From the NCBI RefSeq assembly GCF_000015245.1, contig NC_008700.1, positions 3,732,501 through 3,796,500 on the forward strand: DNA of 64,000 nt, given 5' to 3'. Positions 1 through 9,572 of the stretch are shown here, piece by piece (position 1 is the first letter of the stretch; every line of letters starts with the position of its first letter). The DNA is from Shewanella amazonensis SB2B. GTDB taxonomy: Bacteria; Pseudomonadota; Gammaproteobacteria; Enterobacterales; Shewanellaceae. The notes under the pieces are model-generated. The model was not told the origin of the DNA and ran no database searches. It saw only the letters and a program-made list of their open reading frames with translations. The position numbers and the translations under genes are program-made.

Positions 1-930
1 CTCGAAGAGCTGGGAGCCGATACCACGGCGCTGAAACAGGTGCTCTTTACCGTGTCGGGTGATATTACCCAGGATGTGCTGGATATCGACCTGGTGGGCA
101 GTCTGCTGGGTAAGTGGCTCAGCGTCGCCGAATCGCAGGCCATAGAAAATGGTCCACGGATGCTGTTTAAGGTGTTTATCTTCCTGCTTATTCTCTTTGT
201 CGCCAGTCTGGTTGCCAAACTGGTAAAGAGCGTGGTGAAAAAGGCCGTCAGTAACTCCAAACTCAAATTCAGCAAGTTACTGCAGGATTTCTTTGTCTCT
301 CTTTCCGCCAAGGGCGTGTACACCCTGGGGTTACTGATTGCCCTGTCGCAACTGGGTTTTGAACTTGGGCCCCTGCTGGCCGGTTTCGGTATTGCCGGTG
401 TGATTATCGGTTTTGCGCTGCAGGACACGCTGTCGAACTTTGCCTCCGGCATGATGATCCTGATTTACCGCCCCTATGATGTGGGAGACCTAATCAGCGC
501 GGCAGGCGTCACGGGCCGTGTCAGCCATATGAGCCTGGTATCGACCACCATCAAAACATTGGATAATCAGCGCCTTATCATTCCAAACAATAAGATTTGG
601 GGTGATACCATCAACAACATCACCGCCGAGCACCATCGCCGGGTCGATATGACCTTTGGTATCAGCTATGCCGATAATGTCGAGCATGCGGAAAAAATCC
701 TGCTGGATATAGTCAACAGCCATCCCAAGGTGCTGAAAGACCCCGGCGTGACTGTGCGCCTGCATCTCCTGGGTGAATCGTCAGTGGACTTTGTGGTGCG
801 CCCCTGGGTGCGGCCCGATGACTACTGGGAAGTGTATTGGGACGTGACCAAGGCGGTGAAACAGCGCTTCGACGCCGAAGGCATTACCATTCCCTTCCCG
901 CAGCGGGATGTGCACTTCTATCGCGCTTGA
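1..930 (+). CDS. MscS-family mechanosensitive channel (5' end outside window)
   Basis: Small-conductance mechanosensitive channel of the inner membrane, which would release solutes under hypo-osmotic stress. The frame is open to base 1, so the true start lies upstream; an internal GTG at 40 is not a convincing start. A hydrophobic segment near bases 170-240 is followed by the pore-lining helix typical of MscS (GFGIAGVIIGFALQDTLSNF, about bases 382-441) and then by the beta domain (YRPYDVGD at about 466-489). The C-terminal half ends in the usual soluble vestibule region. It stands alone and converges on the formate-THF ligase gene across a shared terminator. The family is sure; the subfamily is not, because the N-terminus is missing. 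Confidence 0.9.
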   Translation, partial: LEELGADTTALKQVLFTVSGDITQDVLDIDLVGSLLGKWLSVAESQAIENGPRMLFKVFIFLLILFVASLVAKLVKSVVKKAVSNSKLKFSKLLQDFFVSLSAKGVYTLGLLIALSQLGFELGPLLAGFGIAGVIIGFALQDTLSNFASGMMILIYRPYDVGDLISAAGVTGRVSHMSLVSTTIKTLDNQRLIIPNNKIWGDTINNITAEHHRRVDMTFGISYADNVEHAEKILLDIVNSHPKVLKDPGVTVRLHLLGESSVDFVVRPWVRPDDYWEVYWDVTKAVKQRFDAEGITIPFPQRDVHFYRA

Positions 931-953
931 CCACAGCAAATCGCTGAAAACAG

Positions 954-976
954 AAAGGCACCCGAGGGTGCCTTTC
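954..976. terminator. Bidirectional Rho-independent terminator
   Basis: Perfect 10-bp inverted repeat (AAAGGCACCC/GGGTGCCTTT) with a 2-base centre. A-rich and T-rich flanks lie on either side, between two convergent genes. Confidence 0.8.
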
Positions 977-996
977 TTGTCACTCATCTGCATCCA

Positions 997-2679
997 TCAT
1001 CCCAGGCCGATTATTTCGCCCTTGTCATTGATGTCGATATTCAGATAGCCGGGCAGGAGCCCCAACCCCGGCATGGTCATCACCTTGCCTGTGAGCACAG
1101 TAATAAAGCCCGCACCGGCACTCAAACGTAAGCCGACCACAGGCAGCTCAAAGCCACTGGGGGCTCCTTTGAGCGAAGGATCATGGCTGATGGACAAAGG
1201 GGTTTTGGCCATGCACAGGGGCAATTTGTCCATCCCAAGCTCGGTAATCATCGCCAGATCCCGACGCGCGTCCTCAGACAGACTTACGCCTGCCGCACCA
1301 TAACGCTCTGCCAGGGTCATCAGGCGGGCACCAAAGTCCATCTCGTCGTCATAGAGATACTCAAAGTTTACCGGCGCATCGCAGGCACGGGCGACTGCAG
1401 TGGCCAGCGCCCGAGCGCCCTCGGCACCGTGGCTGAAGGCATCGCTGATTTCGCAGCCAAAGGCCCCTTCTTCAAGGCAACGTTCTTTGAGCCAGTCCAG
1501 TTCGGCCATCGCATCGTCGGGGAATCGATTGATGGCCACCACCAACGGCAGGCCATAGCCCATCACGTTTTGCATGTGCCAGTGCAGGTTGGCAAAGCCG
1601 GCTTCCAGACGCGCTCTGTCGTCGCCTTCCACGCCTGAGTTGGCCTTAAGCGCCCTTAAGGTCACCACCAACACGGCGGCGGAAGGGGCAATGCCCGAGG
1701 CGCGGCTCTTGATGTTGCAGAACTTTTCAAAGCCCATGTCGGAGCCAAATCCCCCCTCTGTCACCACGTAGTCGTGGTGTGCCAGGGCCACCCGGTCGGC
1801 GATAATGGAAGAGTTGCCATGGGCGATATTGGCAAAGGGGCCCGCATGAACCAGGCAGGGTGCCCCGCTCAGGGTTTGCATCAACGTCGGTTCGATGGCA
1901 TCACGCATGATGGCGGTCATGGCACCGGCCACACCGAGATCATCGGCACTGATGGGTTTACCGTCCCGGCTCATGGCCAGAATAACCCGCCCGATCCGGG
2001 CACGCATATCGGCGATGTTTTCGCACAGGGCCAGAATGGCCATGAGTTCAGAGGCCGCCGTGATATCAAAGCCCCCGCCGTGAACCGGACCATTGTTATC
2101 CCCAAGACCAAGTTCAATCTGGCGCAGGCTGCGATCGTTGTGGTCCACCACCCGGCGCCAGAGAATGCGCTCGGGGTCGATATTCAGCGCCGGTAATCCC
2201 GTTTTGGCGCTGAACGATTCACACCCCAGACGGGTTTCATGAAACAGGCGGGCATCGATGGCGGCGGCAGCCAGGTTATGGGCACTGGTGACGGCATGGA
2301 TGTCACCGGTCATATGCAGGTTCATCACCTCCATGGGCACCACCTGGGCATATCCCCCACCGGCGGCGCCGCCTTTAACCCCGAAAACAGGGCCGAGACT
2401 GGGCTGACGGATACAGGCACAAGCCTTGTGCCCCAGCAGATGCAGCCCCTGGGTGAGCCCTATGGTGGTCACGGTTTTACCTTCGCCATGGGGAGTGGGT
2501 GTGACGGCGGTGACTATAACCAGCTTGCCACGCAAAGGCGCGCGGGCGGCTTCAAGGCTGATTTTGGCCATGGCATGACCGGCCTCCCGCCACAAATGCT
2601 TGCCAAGACCAAAGTCATCGGCAATCCAGCCTATGGGGCGTACATTGGCCTGCCGGGAAATTTCCATATCAGTCAACAT
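997..2679 (-). CDS. fhs: Formate--tetrahydrofolate ligase
   Basis: ATP-dependent ligation of formate to tetrahydrofolate, giving 10-formyl-THF for one-carbon metabolism in the cytoplasm. The nucleotide-binding loop [15 protein letters not shown] is near residues 56-70 and is characteristic of the family. The 560-residue length from the ATG at 2679 matches the usual 555-560 residues. The frame stays open upstream to 2751, but that extension has no family counterpart, so I chose the internal ATG ([10 protein letters not shown]). It is transcribed alone and divergently from the aldo/keto reductase gene. Confidence in function is high. Confidence 0.95.
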
Positions 2680-2849
2680 AGTGGAGTTCTCGCTGTAGGG
2701 TATGCTTGTGATTGTTATTGTGAGACCCTGTGGCGGGTCCTGGCTCAACACAGCCTAAGCCAAAGACCCGGGCTAAAGAAGCTCAAGGAATGACTAATTC
2801 ATCTTTCCTGAATCCAAATCAATTTCAGTGCACTTTTTTGGGGAGAACC

Positions 2850-3740
2850 ATGGTGTCGACTTCACTCAAACTGTCCGAATTTATTGCCGGTTTCTGGCGA
2901 CTGGCCGATTGGCAAACCACCTTGTCTGAGCGGCGCGAAATCATCGAAACCTATCTGTCCCTTGGGGTCAGCTCCATGGACCACGCCGATATCTATGGCC
3001 AGTACCAGTGTGAGCGACTCTTTGGTGACGTGCTGCGCGAGACCCCTGCCCTGCGCCACCAAATGGAAATCATCAGCAAGTGCGGCATCAAGCCCGCCAT
3101 TGTCGGAAATCCAGACCGCTATGTGAACCACTATGACACCGGCCGGGATCACATCATCAACAGCGCCGAACAATCGTTGCGCAATTTGGGCACGGATTAT
3201 TTGGACCTGCTGTTGATCCACAGGCCCGATCCGCTGATGAATGCCGATGAAATGGCCGAGGCCTTTTATGCGTTACGCAAGGCGGGCAAGGTACGCCACT
3301 TTGGTGTATCCAACTTTACCCCGAGCCAGTTTGAACTGTTGCAGTCCCGGCTCGATTTTGCGTTGGAGACCAATCAGGTAGAACTGTCACCACTGGCGAT
3401 GCAGGTCATGCACGACGGCACCCTCGACCAATGCCAGCGCCTGGGCATTCGCCCCATGGCCTGGTCATGCCTGGCGGGAGGAGCCTTGATGTCGGGCATG
3501 GATGAGCGGGCGGTGCGGCTGCGAGCCGTGCTTAGCGATATACAGCAACAAACAGGCGCCGACGACCTGAGTCAGCTGGTATACGCCTGGGTGCGGATGC
3601 ATCCGAGTCGTCCACTGCCCATTATCGGCAGTGGCAACGTTAAGCGTATTAAATCGGCCCTGGCCTCAAGCCATATAGTGCTTAGCAGGCAGCAGTGGTT
3701 CAGCATCTGGCAGGCCTCAATGGGGCACAGTGTGCCCTGA
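2850..3740 (+). CDS. Aldo/keto reductase, YdhF family
   Basis: NADPH-dependent oxidoreductase of unknown physiological substrate. The 296-residue protein closely follows E. coli YdhF: the catalytic Asp/Tyr region (DHADIYGQYQCE), the Lys-containing strand (ISKCGI) and the cofactor-binding end (LPIIGSG, AWSCLAGG) are all visible. The frame is open from 2730, but GGGGAG sits just upstream of the ATG at 2850 and the protein then aligns with the YdhF N-terminus. A second possible ATG at 2790 also has a Shine-Dalgarno-like AAGGA. The stop codon lies in the first copy of a local tandem repeat. Confidence 0.88.
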   Translation: MVSTSLKLSEFIAGFWRLADWQTTLSERREIIETYLSLGVSSMDHADIYGQYQCERLFGDVLRETPALRHQMEIISKCGIKPAIVGNPDRYVNHYDTGRDHIINSAEQSLRNLGTDYLDLLLIHRPDPLMNADEMAEAFYALRKAGKVRHFGVSNFTPSQFELLQSRLDFALETNQVELSPLAMQVMHDGTLDQCQRLGIRPMAWSCLAGGALMSGMDERAVRLRAVLSDIQQQTGADDLSQLVYAWVRMHPSRPLPIIGSGNVKRIKSALASSHIVLSRQQWFSIWQASMGHSVP

Positions 3741-3778
3741 GAAGACTAAGTCGCGCACGGTGTGCCTTGAAAAGACAA
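3725..3778. repeat. Two-copy tandem repeat (30-bp period) spanning a stop codon
   Basis: Bases 3725-3748 and 3755-3778 match at 20 of 24 positions. The first copy contains the last codons and TGA of the aldo/keto reductase gene; the second lies just before the terminator. Confidence 0.7.
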
Positions 3779-3811
3779 TAAAAAACGGCCGCATATTGCG
3801 GCCGTTTTTAT
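3779..3811 (+). terminator. Rho-independent terminator after the aldo/keto reductase gene
   Basis: AAAAACGGCCGCA / TGCGGCCGTTTTT hairpin with flanking A and T tracts. It can serve both strands. Confidence 0.85.
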
Positions 3812-3865
3812 TGGGGAAGATGCTGTAGGCTGATCAATCTTTGTCAGCGGATGCATCATTTACCC

Positions 3866-4729
3866 TCAGTCGTGAAAGGTCACTTCACCGCTGAGATGGG
3901 GTCTGCGACCTTTTTGATCTCGAAGTTCAAACCTGAGTCCATCCTCTTTGGCTTCACTGGCAAAGGTCACCTCACCGGGCATAAACAGCGGCAATTTAAA
4001 AGCCACATCCAGGGTGCAGGGTCTGTTACCTATCTTGTCCATTAGCTCGGCAACACAGCGCGCCTTGGACCACATACCATGTGCCAGTACCCTCTCAAAC
4101 CCAAAGCGTTTAGAGAGGAAAGGGTGTAAATGGATGAGATTGAAGTCACCAGAGGCTCTGGCGTAGCGCCAGCCCAGTTTATCGTCCAGAGACCAGGTTT
4201 TGGGGTTGTCCCACGCCATGTCGCTGCCCTTCGGGGGACGGGCGCGACGACCTGCGCTTTCAATACGATACAGATAGATAGAGTGGGCTTCCCACACCAG
4301 TTCATCGCCCACCCAAACCTTGGAAACCAACTCAAACTCCAATCCGGCATCGGTTTGCTCGCTGGATGCCAGTACGCATTCCAAGCGTACCTGCTCAGAC
4401 ACAGTGACGGGGCGGTACTGAGTGATACGGTTTTTCAGGTGGATCATGCCCAGCAGCGGAAAGGTAATAGCGTCGTGGGTGAAGATCACCGCATGCAGGC
4501 GAAACGCCAGAATGTACAAAAAGGTGGGGGGCAGCGTCTTGCCATCGAAGTTGAACCCACACACTTTGGCATAGTCGGACACGACCGCTGGCGACAGAGA
4601 CACCTGGGGCACAGACACGCGGATCACGGGCAGCGGCTGCTGATCCCAACCGGGCTTACGGCCGAATAAAATCTTGCGATACAAAGACAACAGCGACGGC
4701 ATCCCATCCAGTGCCACTTGATGTTCCAT
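3866..4729 (-). CDS. MaoC-like (double hot-dog) acyl dehydratase domain protein
   Basis: Probable (R)-specific enoyl-CoA hydratase/dehydratase-type protein of 287 residues. The C-terminal half carries the MaoC hydratase signature: WRYARASGDFNLIHLHP (about 185-201) contains the Asp/His dyad, followed by an AHGMW motif. The N-terminal half resembles a second, degenerate hot-dog fold. A GGGGGAG Shine-Dalgarno lies 8 bases before the ATG at 4729. It is monocistronic and divergent from cmoM. Substrate unknown; a role in fatty-acid or polyketide-like acyl metabolism is inference. Confidence 0.8.
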   Translation of the reverse strand: MEHQVALDGMPSLLSLYRKILFGRKPGWDQQPLPVIRVSVPQVSLSPAVVSDYAKVCGFNFDGKTLPPTFLYILAFRLHAVIFTHDAITFPLLGMIHLKNRITQYRPVTVSEQVRLECVLASSEQTDAGLEFELVSKVWVGDELVWEAHSIYLYRIESAGRRARPPKGSDMAWDNPKTWSLDDKLGWRYARASGDFNLIHLHPFLSKRFGFERVLAHGMWSKARCVAELMDKIGNRPCTLDVAFKLPLFMPGEVTFASEAKEDGLRFELRDQKGRRPHLSGEVTFHD

Positions 4730-4945
4730 GGTGTAGGCTCCCCCCTAGCAAAGAGCGGGAATTATACTCTCATTCACTGCAATGTGTACCCTCAATAAAA
4801 TCACGACCCTATACATTTAATTTTCAACACCTTACATCAATCTCTGCCGAAAAAAACCAGGAAATGGCCCAAACAACGGGAGACTGCCAAAACCGCCCCG
4901 GCTGTGAGAAACTAGCGCCCGACCTTCCAGCGCCGGACACTCAGA

Positions 4946-5716
4946 TTGCAAGACAAGAATTTCGATACCCTCGCGGGTAAGTTTGCCAAGAACATCTACG
5001 GTACCCTCAAGGGAGATATTCGCGCGGCCGTACTGTGGCGCGACCTGGAAGAAATGCTGCCACTGTTGGGTGAACGCAGGCTCAGGGTACTGGATGCAGG
5101 CGGCGGATTTGGCTTTTTCAGTCAAAAGCTGGCGGCACTGGGTCACAGTGTGGTGCTGTGTGATATTTCTGCCGAAATGCTCGCCGAGGCCAAGCGGCAT
5201 ATCGCCCTCAGCCCCACCCCACTGGACATCCAGTGCATTCATGCCCCCATTCAGGACTTATCCCGGGATGCCCTGGGGGAGTTCGACCTGATCCTGTGTC
5301 ACGCCGTGGTGGAATGGCTAGCCGATGCCAAAGGCACCATGACAAGCCTGTTGACACTGCTCAAGCCGGGCGGCTTGTTTTCACTGATGTTTTATAACCG
5401 TGATGCCATGTGTTTCCACTCACTCATTGCCGGTAACTTCGGCTATGTACAGTCAGGATTTAAGGCCAAAAGGGTTAAGCTCAGCCCCAACTTCCCGGTG
5501 ACAGTGCCCGAGGTGGAAGCCTGGTGTGACGGCTGGCAGATGGACATTCACTGTCGCTCCGGCGTGCGGGTGATTCACGACTATTTGAAAAAAGGCAGCC
5601 TTTCCACCGAGTACAGTGATACCGGGCTGATTGAGATGGAGCTGAAATACTCCCGCGAACCTGCCTTTTTACGACTGGGGCGCTACGTGCACTTTGTGGC
5701 CCAAAAGCCCCTGTAG
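4946..5716 (+). CDS. cmoM: tRNA 5-carboxymethoxyuridine methyltransferase CmoM
   Basis: SAM-dependent methyltransferase that converts cmo5U34 to its methyl ester in tRNA wobble positions. The 256-residue protein tracks E. coli CmoM (formerly SmtA) throughout: MQDKNFDTLAGKF start, SAM-binding LDAGGGFG (about 49-56), CDIS at the second strand, and the LGRYVHFVAQKP end. The start is a TTG: no ATG gives the family N-terminus, and TTG-CAA-GAC reproduces MQD exactly. No good Shine-Dalgarno is visible. It ends tail-to-tail with cheD. Confidence 0.93.
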   Translation: MQDKNFDTLAGKFAKNIYGTLKGDIRAAVLWRDLEEMLPLLGERRLRVLDAGGGFGFFSQKLAALGHSVVLCDISAEMLAEAKRHIALSPTPLDIQCIHAPIQDLSRDALGEFDLILCHAVVEWLADAKGTMTSLLTLLKPGGLFSLMFYNRDAMCFHSLIAGNFGYVQSGFKAKRVKLSPNFPVTVPEVEAWCDGWQMDIHCRSGVRVIHDYLKKGSLSTEYSDTGLIEMELKYSREPAFLRLGRYVHFVAQKPL

Positions 5717-5732
5717 TCAGACGCCTGAGTAA

Positions 5733-6365
5733 TCAGAAAAGTTCTATCGAGCCGGGCTCGGGCACCTTGGCATGCTCAGCCACATCGTTGAGATAGGCCT
5801 CCTCTTCGCGCTCGATTTGTGCCATGCCGGTCATTTCGAGCCGCTTCAGTCTGACCCTGCCGCTTTGGGGATGAAAAAGCACCTTGCGCGGCCAGGGGCC
5901 ACCGAGATCTTCTGACATCACGGGTATCCCTTCCAATGCCAGATACTCCCTCACAAAGGCGATATTGGACTGACCCACATTGAGTACAGAAATACGGCCC
6001 AGTGTGGCACCGCCGAATATTTTTGCCTTGAGGCGGGATTTAAGCCCGCCCGCGCTGAGGATGCCGTTAATCAATTGCTCCATGGCCCAGTTGCCGTAAC
6101 GACAGGAGTAGCTGGTGAGCTGGTGCCAATCTTCGTGAAGCACTTTTTCGGGTAACAGGAAGTGGTTTAAGCCACCAATGCCCATCAGTGGGTCCCAGAT
6201 ACAGGCAGCGACACAGGATCCCAAACGGGTATAGATAAACTCATCCTGACAGGAATAGTAATACTCACCGGGGTCAACCCGGGCGACTTGCGACTGTTGT
6301 TCGTTGTCCCAGAAGCGTGGGATCTTTTCAAATCCTGGATATACCAGTTGGGTGGGCAAGGCCAT
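5733..6365 (-). CDS. cheD: Chemoreceptor glutamine deamidase CheD
   Basis: Deamidates specific glutamines of methyl-accepting chemotaxis proteins and tunes adaptation. The 210-residue protein has the catalytic Cys in LGSCVAACIWD (about 47-57), the His in GGLNHFLLP and the FGGA strand, all diagnostic. GGAGG precedes the ATG at 6365. No other chemotaxis core gene is adjacent, so it is an orphan within this window; a CZB-type receptor lies 38 kb away. It is somewhat longer than the usual 160-200 residues through N- and C-terminal tails. Confidence 0.93.
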   Translation of the reverse strand: MALPTQLVYPGFEKIPRFWDNEQQSQVARVDPGEYYYSCQDEFIYTRLGSCVAACIWDPLMGIGGLNHFLLPEKVLHEDWHQLTSYSCRYGNWAMEQLINGILSAGGLKSRLKAKIFGGATLGRISVLNVGQSNIAFVREYLALEGIPVMSEDLGGPWPRKVLFHPQSGRVRLKRLEMTGMAQIEREEEAYLNDVAEHAKVPEPGSIELF

Positions 6366-6484
6366 GGGTCCTCCGCGGCTGTCTTCCTGAGTATAGCCAA
6401 CGATGGCGATTACCCCGGTAATTCAGTCACTCGGACGACCCGGCAATGACAATAAGTCAGCTACTCCCTACCTATATCTGCTGC

Positions 6485-7396
6485 TTACTGGCAGATGCCC
6501 TGGGTAGCGGCACAGTGGCCCAAATGCCCCTTCACCCTGATGCCACGCTGGGCCAGAATAGACACCAAACTCTGCTCACCCACAAGATGGCCCGCACCCA
6601 CCACAACCATCAGACTTGATGGGGTCTCCGGCCGGGTCAGGAGACTCTGCAGCGTATCGGCCATTCCATGGTTTCTGTCCCACAGAAGCGCTTTCAGCAA
6701 TTGGGTATCATCACCTTCTGCCATGGAGTCGTGCATCAACGCAGCCAGCTCATCACTGTTACCGCCACGCCAACTATCGACCAGGGCGTCAGCATCTTCG
6801 CCAGGGGCAGAAATGGCCTCCCGCACCATGGCCCACTGCTGCGACTTGTCCAGCGACGCCATCAGCTTGAACTGATATTCCATGCCCTCCAGCTCAAATA
6901 TCGCTTTGCTGTTCCGGGCACGGCCCAGGAAGTGCTGATCGACCCCCAATTCAGCCTGATAACCCAACTCGGCAAACCGCAACACAGTAATTTGCGACGC
7001 CTGAATCCAGGGAGAAAGCGGCGCCATGGCTTCGCAGACTGGTTTACGGCTGCTGCAGTATGTCTCCACCACGGCAGCGGACTGCGCATCGGGAGTAGAT
7101 GCATCCACACCATAGGTCATCAAGAGTCGCTGAATATCTGTCCCGGCGGCGCCTATGTCTGCCTCGACGACCAGTGCCTCAGCACTGTCAAATGCACTTT
7201 CCACTACCTTTGGCATGGGGTAAAAATCCGGACGGCCCACATGAATGGAGCCGAGCAGATAGACGGTTTTGCCCTGATAGGAGAATTCATAGAAAGGGGG
7301 TTTATCTGATTCTTTCGCCAATAGTGGCGCCATCGCCGACAGCATCCAGAGTGCCGCTGCGCCAATGAACCCTGTCCTTAAACTTGTTGCCTTCAT
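6485..7396 (-). CDS. TraB/GumN-family exported protein
   Basis: 303-residue TraB/PrgY/GumN family protein (Tiki-like erythromycin-esterase-type fold). A signal peptide is clear (residues 1-27, ending APLLAKE). The family motifs YLLGSIHVGRPDFYPMP (GSxH, about 49-65) and GAGHLVGEQS near the C-terminus are present. These His/Glu motifs fit the putative metal-dependent protease activity proposed for the family. It is probably periplasmic, and the function is unknown in bacteria of this group. It is divergent from the small gene at 7439. Confidence 0.85.
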   Translation of the reverse strand: MKATSLRTGFIGAAALWMLSAMAPLLAKESDKPPFYEFSYQGKTVYLLGSIHVGRPDFYPMPKVVESAFDSAEALVVEADIGAAGTDIQRLLMTYGVDASTPDAQSAAVVETYCSSRKPVCEAMAPLSPWIQASQITVLRFAELGYQAELGVDQHFLGRARNSKAIFELEGMEYQFKLMASLDKSQQWAMVREAISAPGEDADALVDSWRGGNSDELAALMHDSMAEGDDTQLLKALLWDRNHGMADTLQSLLTRPETPSSLMVVVGAGHLVGEQSLVSILAQRGIRVKGHLGHCAATQGICQ

Positions 7397-7438
7397 CCTT
7401 GCCTCTTATAATCCCGAAAAATCTGATTGGAAGCTGTT

Positions 7439-7747
7439 ATGCCATATACCAAGGTCCTTGAGCAACTGACCGAAAATCTGCAACTTGCCTATCGTCAGGC
7501 AATCGATGCCGACACCCGTCTGGATGAACTGCAAAAAGCCGGCATGGGAAAGTTCAGCCATATATTCAGCGCGGAAGAAGGTTTTTCAACCCGCAGCAAC
7601 AGGTTTGGCCCTTACGTTCAGGAGCTGGGTCAGGAATTTGCCAGCCTCAAGTCAGCTGAGCTAACCCCCGAATCATTAGAGCGCGTGGTACGTAAACTCG
7701 GCGTATTGCTGCAAACCCTGCAAGCATTCAAATCCCAGAGTAAATAA
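7439..7747 (+). CDS. Small conserved protein of unknown function (possibly PriC-like)
   Basis: 102-residue, mainly helical, charged protein with no signal peptide. I chose the ATG at 7439, preceded by GGAAG at proper spacing, rather than the TTG at 7427. The central FSTRSNRFGPYVQEL stretch loosely recalls PriC-type primosomal proteins, but it is much shorter than E. coli PriC (175 residues), so I do not assign that function. It is followed closely by the EAL-GGDEF gene. Confidence 0.6.
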   Translation: MPYTKVLEQLTENLQLAYRQAIDADTRLDELQKAGMGKFSHIFSAEEGFSTRSNRFGPYVQELGQEFASLKSAELTPESLERVVRKLGVLLQTLQAFKSQSK

Positions 7748-7808
7748 GCGGTCATCTTTCTGTCATAAGGCTGCCATAGACTGCCGGAACCTTGGGCTCC
7801 CGGTACGA

Positions 7809-9563
7809 ATGATGGCCGCCATAGATTTAAAGGCAGAACTGACAAAACTCATTGAAAAGCAAAGCATAGAATCGCTTTTTCAACCCATTTTCAATATCAG
7901 TGCCGGAAAAATCCACGGTTTTGAGGCCCTTTCCCGAGGGCCAGTGCACAGTCCTTTATATTCCCCCGTCCCCCTGTTTAAAACGGCTGAGCATGAAGGA
8001 AGACTGAGCGAGCTGGAAACCCTTTGTCGCCAGATTGCAGCGGGGCGTTTTGCCGAACGAAAGCTGCCGGGAAAGCTTTTTATCAACATCTCCCCCAAAG
8101 CCTTGTTGGACCCGGATCACCCCAAGGGCAAGACCCTGACCATGCTGCAGCAATTGGGCATATCGCCATCACAGGTTGTCATTGAGCTATCAGAGCAGCA
8201 TCCCGCCGACGATATCGATCTGCTGAAAACCTGCCTGCTGCACTACCGCAACCAAGGTTTTTTAACCGCCATTGACGATCTGGGTGCAGGTTACTCTGGT
8301 CTCAGACTCTGGTCAGAATTGGCGCCGGACTATGTCAAAATCGACCGCCACTTTATTCACCAAATCGACAAACATCCTGTCAAACAAGAGTTTGTACGCT
8401 CCATTGTGGAGCTTTGCCAAAGCCTGACCTGCAAGGTTATTGCCGAAGGAATAGAAACCGCAGCTGAACTGCAGGTACTCAGACAACTCGGGATCATCTA
8501 TTGCCAGGGTTTTTTGCTTGGACGCCCGGAGGCCAACCCAAATAAACAGCTCCCCCCGGGACTGAGCCCACAGCCCAATATCGGGCAGAGTACCCACAGG
8601 TATATCGAAACCGCCGAAAGCTTGGCATGTGGCGCTGTGACTGTACCCACTGACACAAAACTCAAGACCATCAGCGATCGTTTCAGTAGCCAGCCGGCAT
8701 TGCAGGCCATGGTGGTAGTTGAAGGCGACACACCTCTGGGACTGATCAGTCGCACAGCCCTGCTGGAGTTATTTTCAACCCCCTACGGCCGCGCCCTGCA
8801 TGAAAATCACTGTGTTACCGAAGTCATGGACACCCGGGTGCCCCAGTTTGATGCATCAGAGGCCCTCAGCAGCGTCAGCCAACTCCTGACTTCTGATTCG
8901 GATCAGCTTATGGCCCAGCAGTTTTTAATTCTGCGTCAGGACAAACTGATAGGCGTGGGCCACACCAAGGACTTGCTGGCCCGGATCACAGAGCACCGAA
9001 TTAAGGTCGCCCGCCATGCCAACCCTCTCACCGGGCTGCCGGGTAATGTACCCATTCAGGAAGAGCTGCAGCGGTTGAAACAGCAAAGCCGCCCCTTTTA
9101 TCTGGTTTATTTCGACTTGAGTCACTTCAAACCCTATAACGATATCTATGGCTTTTGCCGGGGAGACGAGGTGATTTGTTATGTGGCATCGCTGCTTGCC
9201 GAACACCAAGATGCCGACTGCTTTGTGGGTCACATTGGAGGCGATGATTTTGTGATGATTACTACTGACGATCCCACATGCAGGGTTGCAGGGATCCTCA
9301 AGAATTTTGAAGCCGAAAAACGCAGCTTTTTCCAGGAAGCGCATTGGCAGGCACAGTTTATCTCGGCCGAAGACCGCCAGGGTGCGCTCAGTCTGCAGCC
9401 TCTGACATCTCTGTGTGCCGGCATACTTTCGCCAAGACACACCTTCAATGCTACCGAACATGAACTGTCGGCACTTAGCGCACGGGCAAAAAAACAGGCA
9501 AAGCTCACCGAAAGTGGACTTTGCCTGCTTGGCAGTACCCCGCCTCAGCTGAGGCAGGCCTGA
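7809..9563 (+). CDS. EAL-CBS-GGDEF c-di-GMP signalling protein
   Basis: 584-residue cytoplasmic protein with domains in the unusual order EAL (about 10-245), paired CBS-like region (about 270-395) and GGDEF (about 405-570). EAL catalytic residues look intact: EAL at 39-41, IELSE, DDLGAGYSGL, KIDRHF and AEGIET. The GGDEF signature is GGDDF at 477-481, a conservative change. This suggests a c-di-GMP phosphodiesterase with a degenerate or regulatory cyclase domain, perhaps controlled by an adenine-nucleotide ligand at the CBS pair (inference). No transmembrane segment. Confidence 0.9.
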   Translation: MMAAIDLKAELTKLIEKQSIESLFQPIFNISAGKIHGFEALSRGPVHSPLYSPVPLFKTAEHEGRLSELETLCRQIAAGRFAERKLPGKLFINISPKALLDPDHPKGKTLTMLQQLGISPSQVVIELSEQHPADDIDLLKTCLLHYRNQGFLTAIDDLGAGYSGLRLWSELAPDYVKIDRHFIHQIDKHPVKQEFVRSIVELCQSLTCKVIAEGIETAAELQVLRQLGIIYCQGFLLGRPEANPNKQLPPGLSPQPNIGQSTHRYIETAESLACGAVTVPTDTKLKTISDRFSSQPALQAMVVVEGDTPLGLISRTALLELFSTPYGRALHENHCVTEVMDTRVPQFDASEALSSVSQLLTSDSDQLMAQQFLILRQDKLIGVGHTKDLLARITEHRIKVARHANPLTGLPGNVPIQEELQRLKQQSRPFYLVYFDLSHFKPYNDIYGFCRGDEVICYVASLLAEHQDADCFVGHIGGDDFVMITTDDPTCRVAGILKNFEAEKRSFFQEAHWQAQFISAEDRQGALSLQPLTSLCAGILSPRHTFNATEHELSALSARAKKQAKLTESGLCLLGSTPPQLRQA

Positions 9564-9572
9564 TTCAGACAG

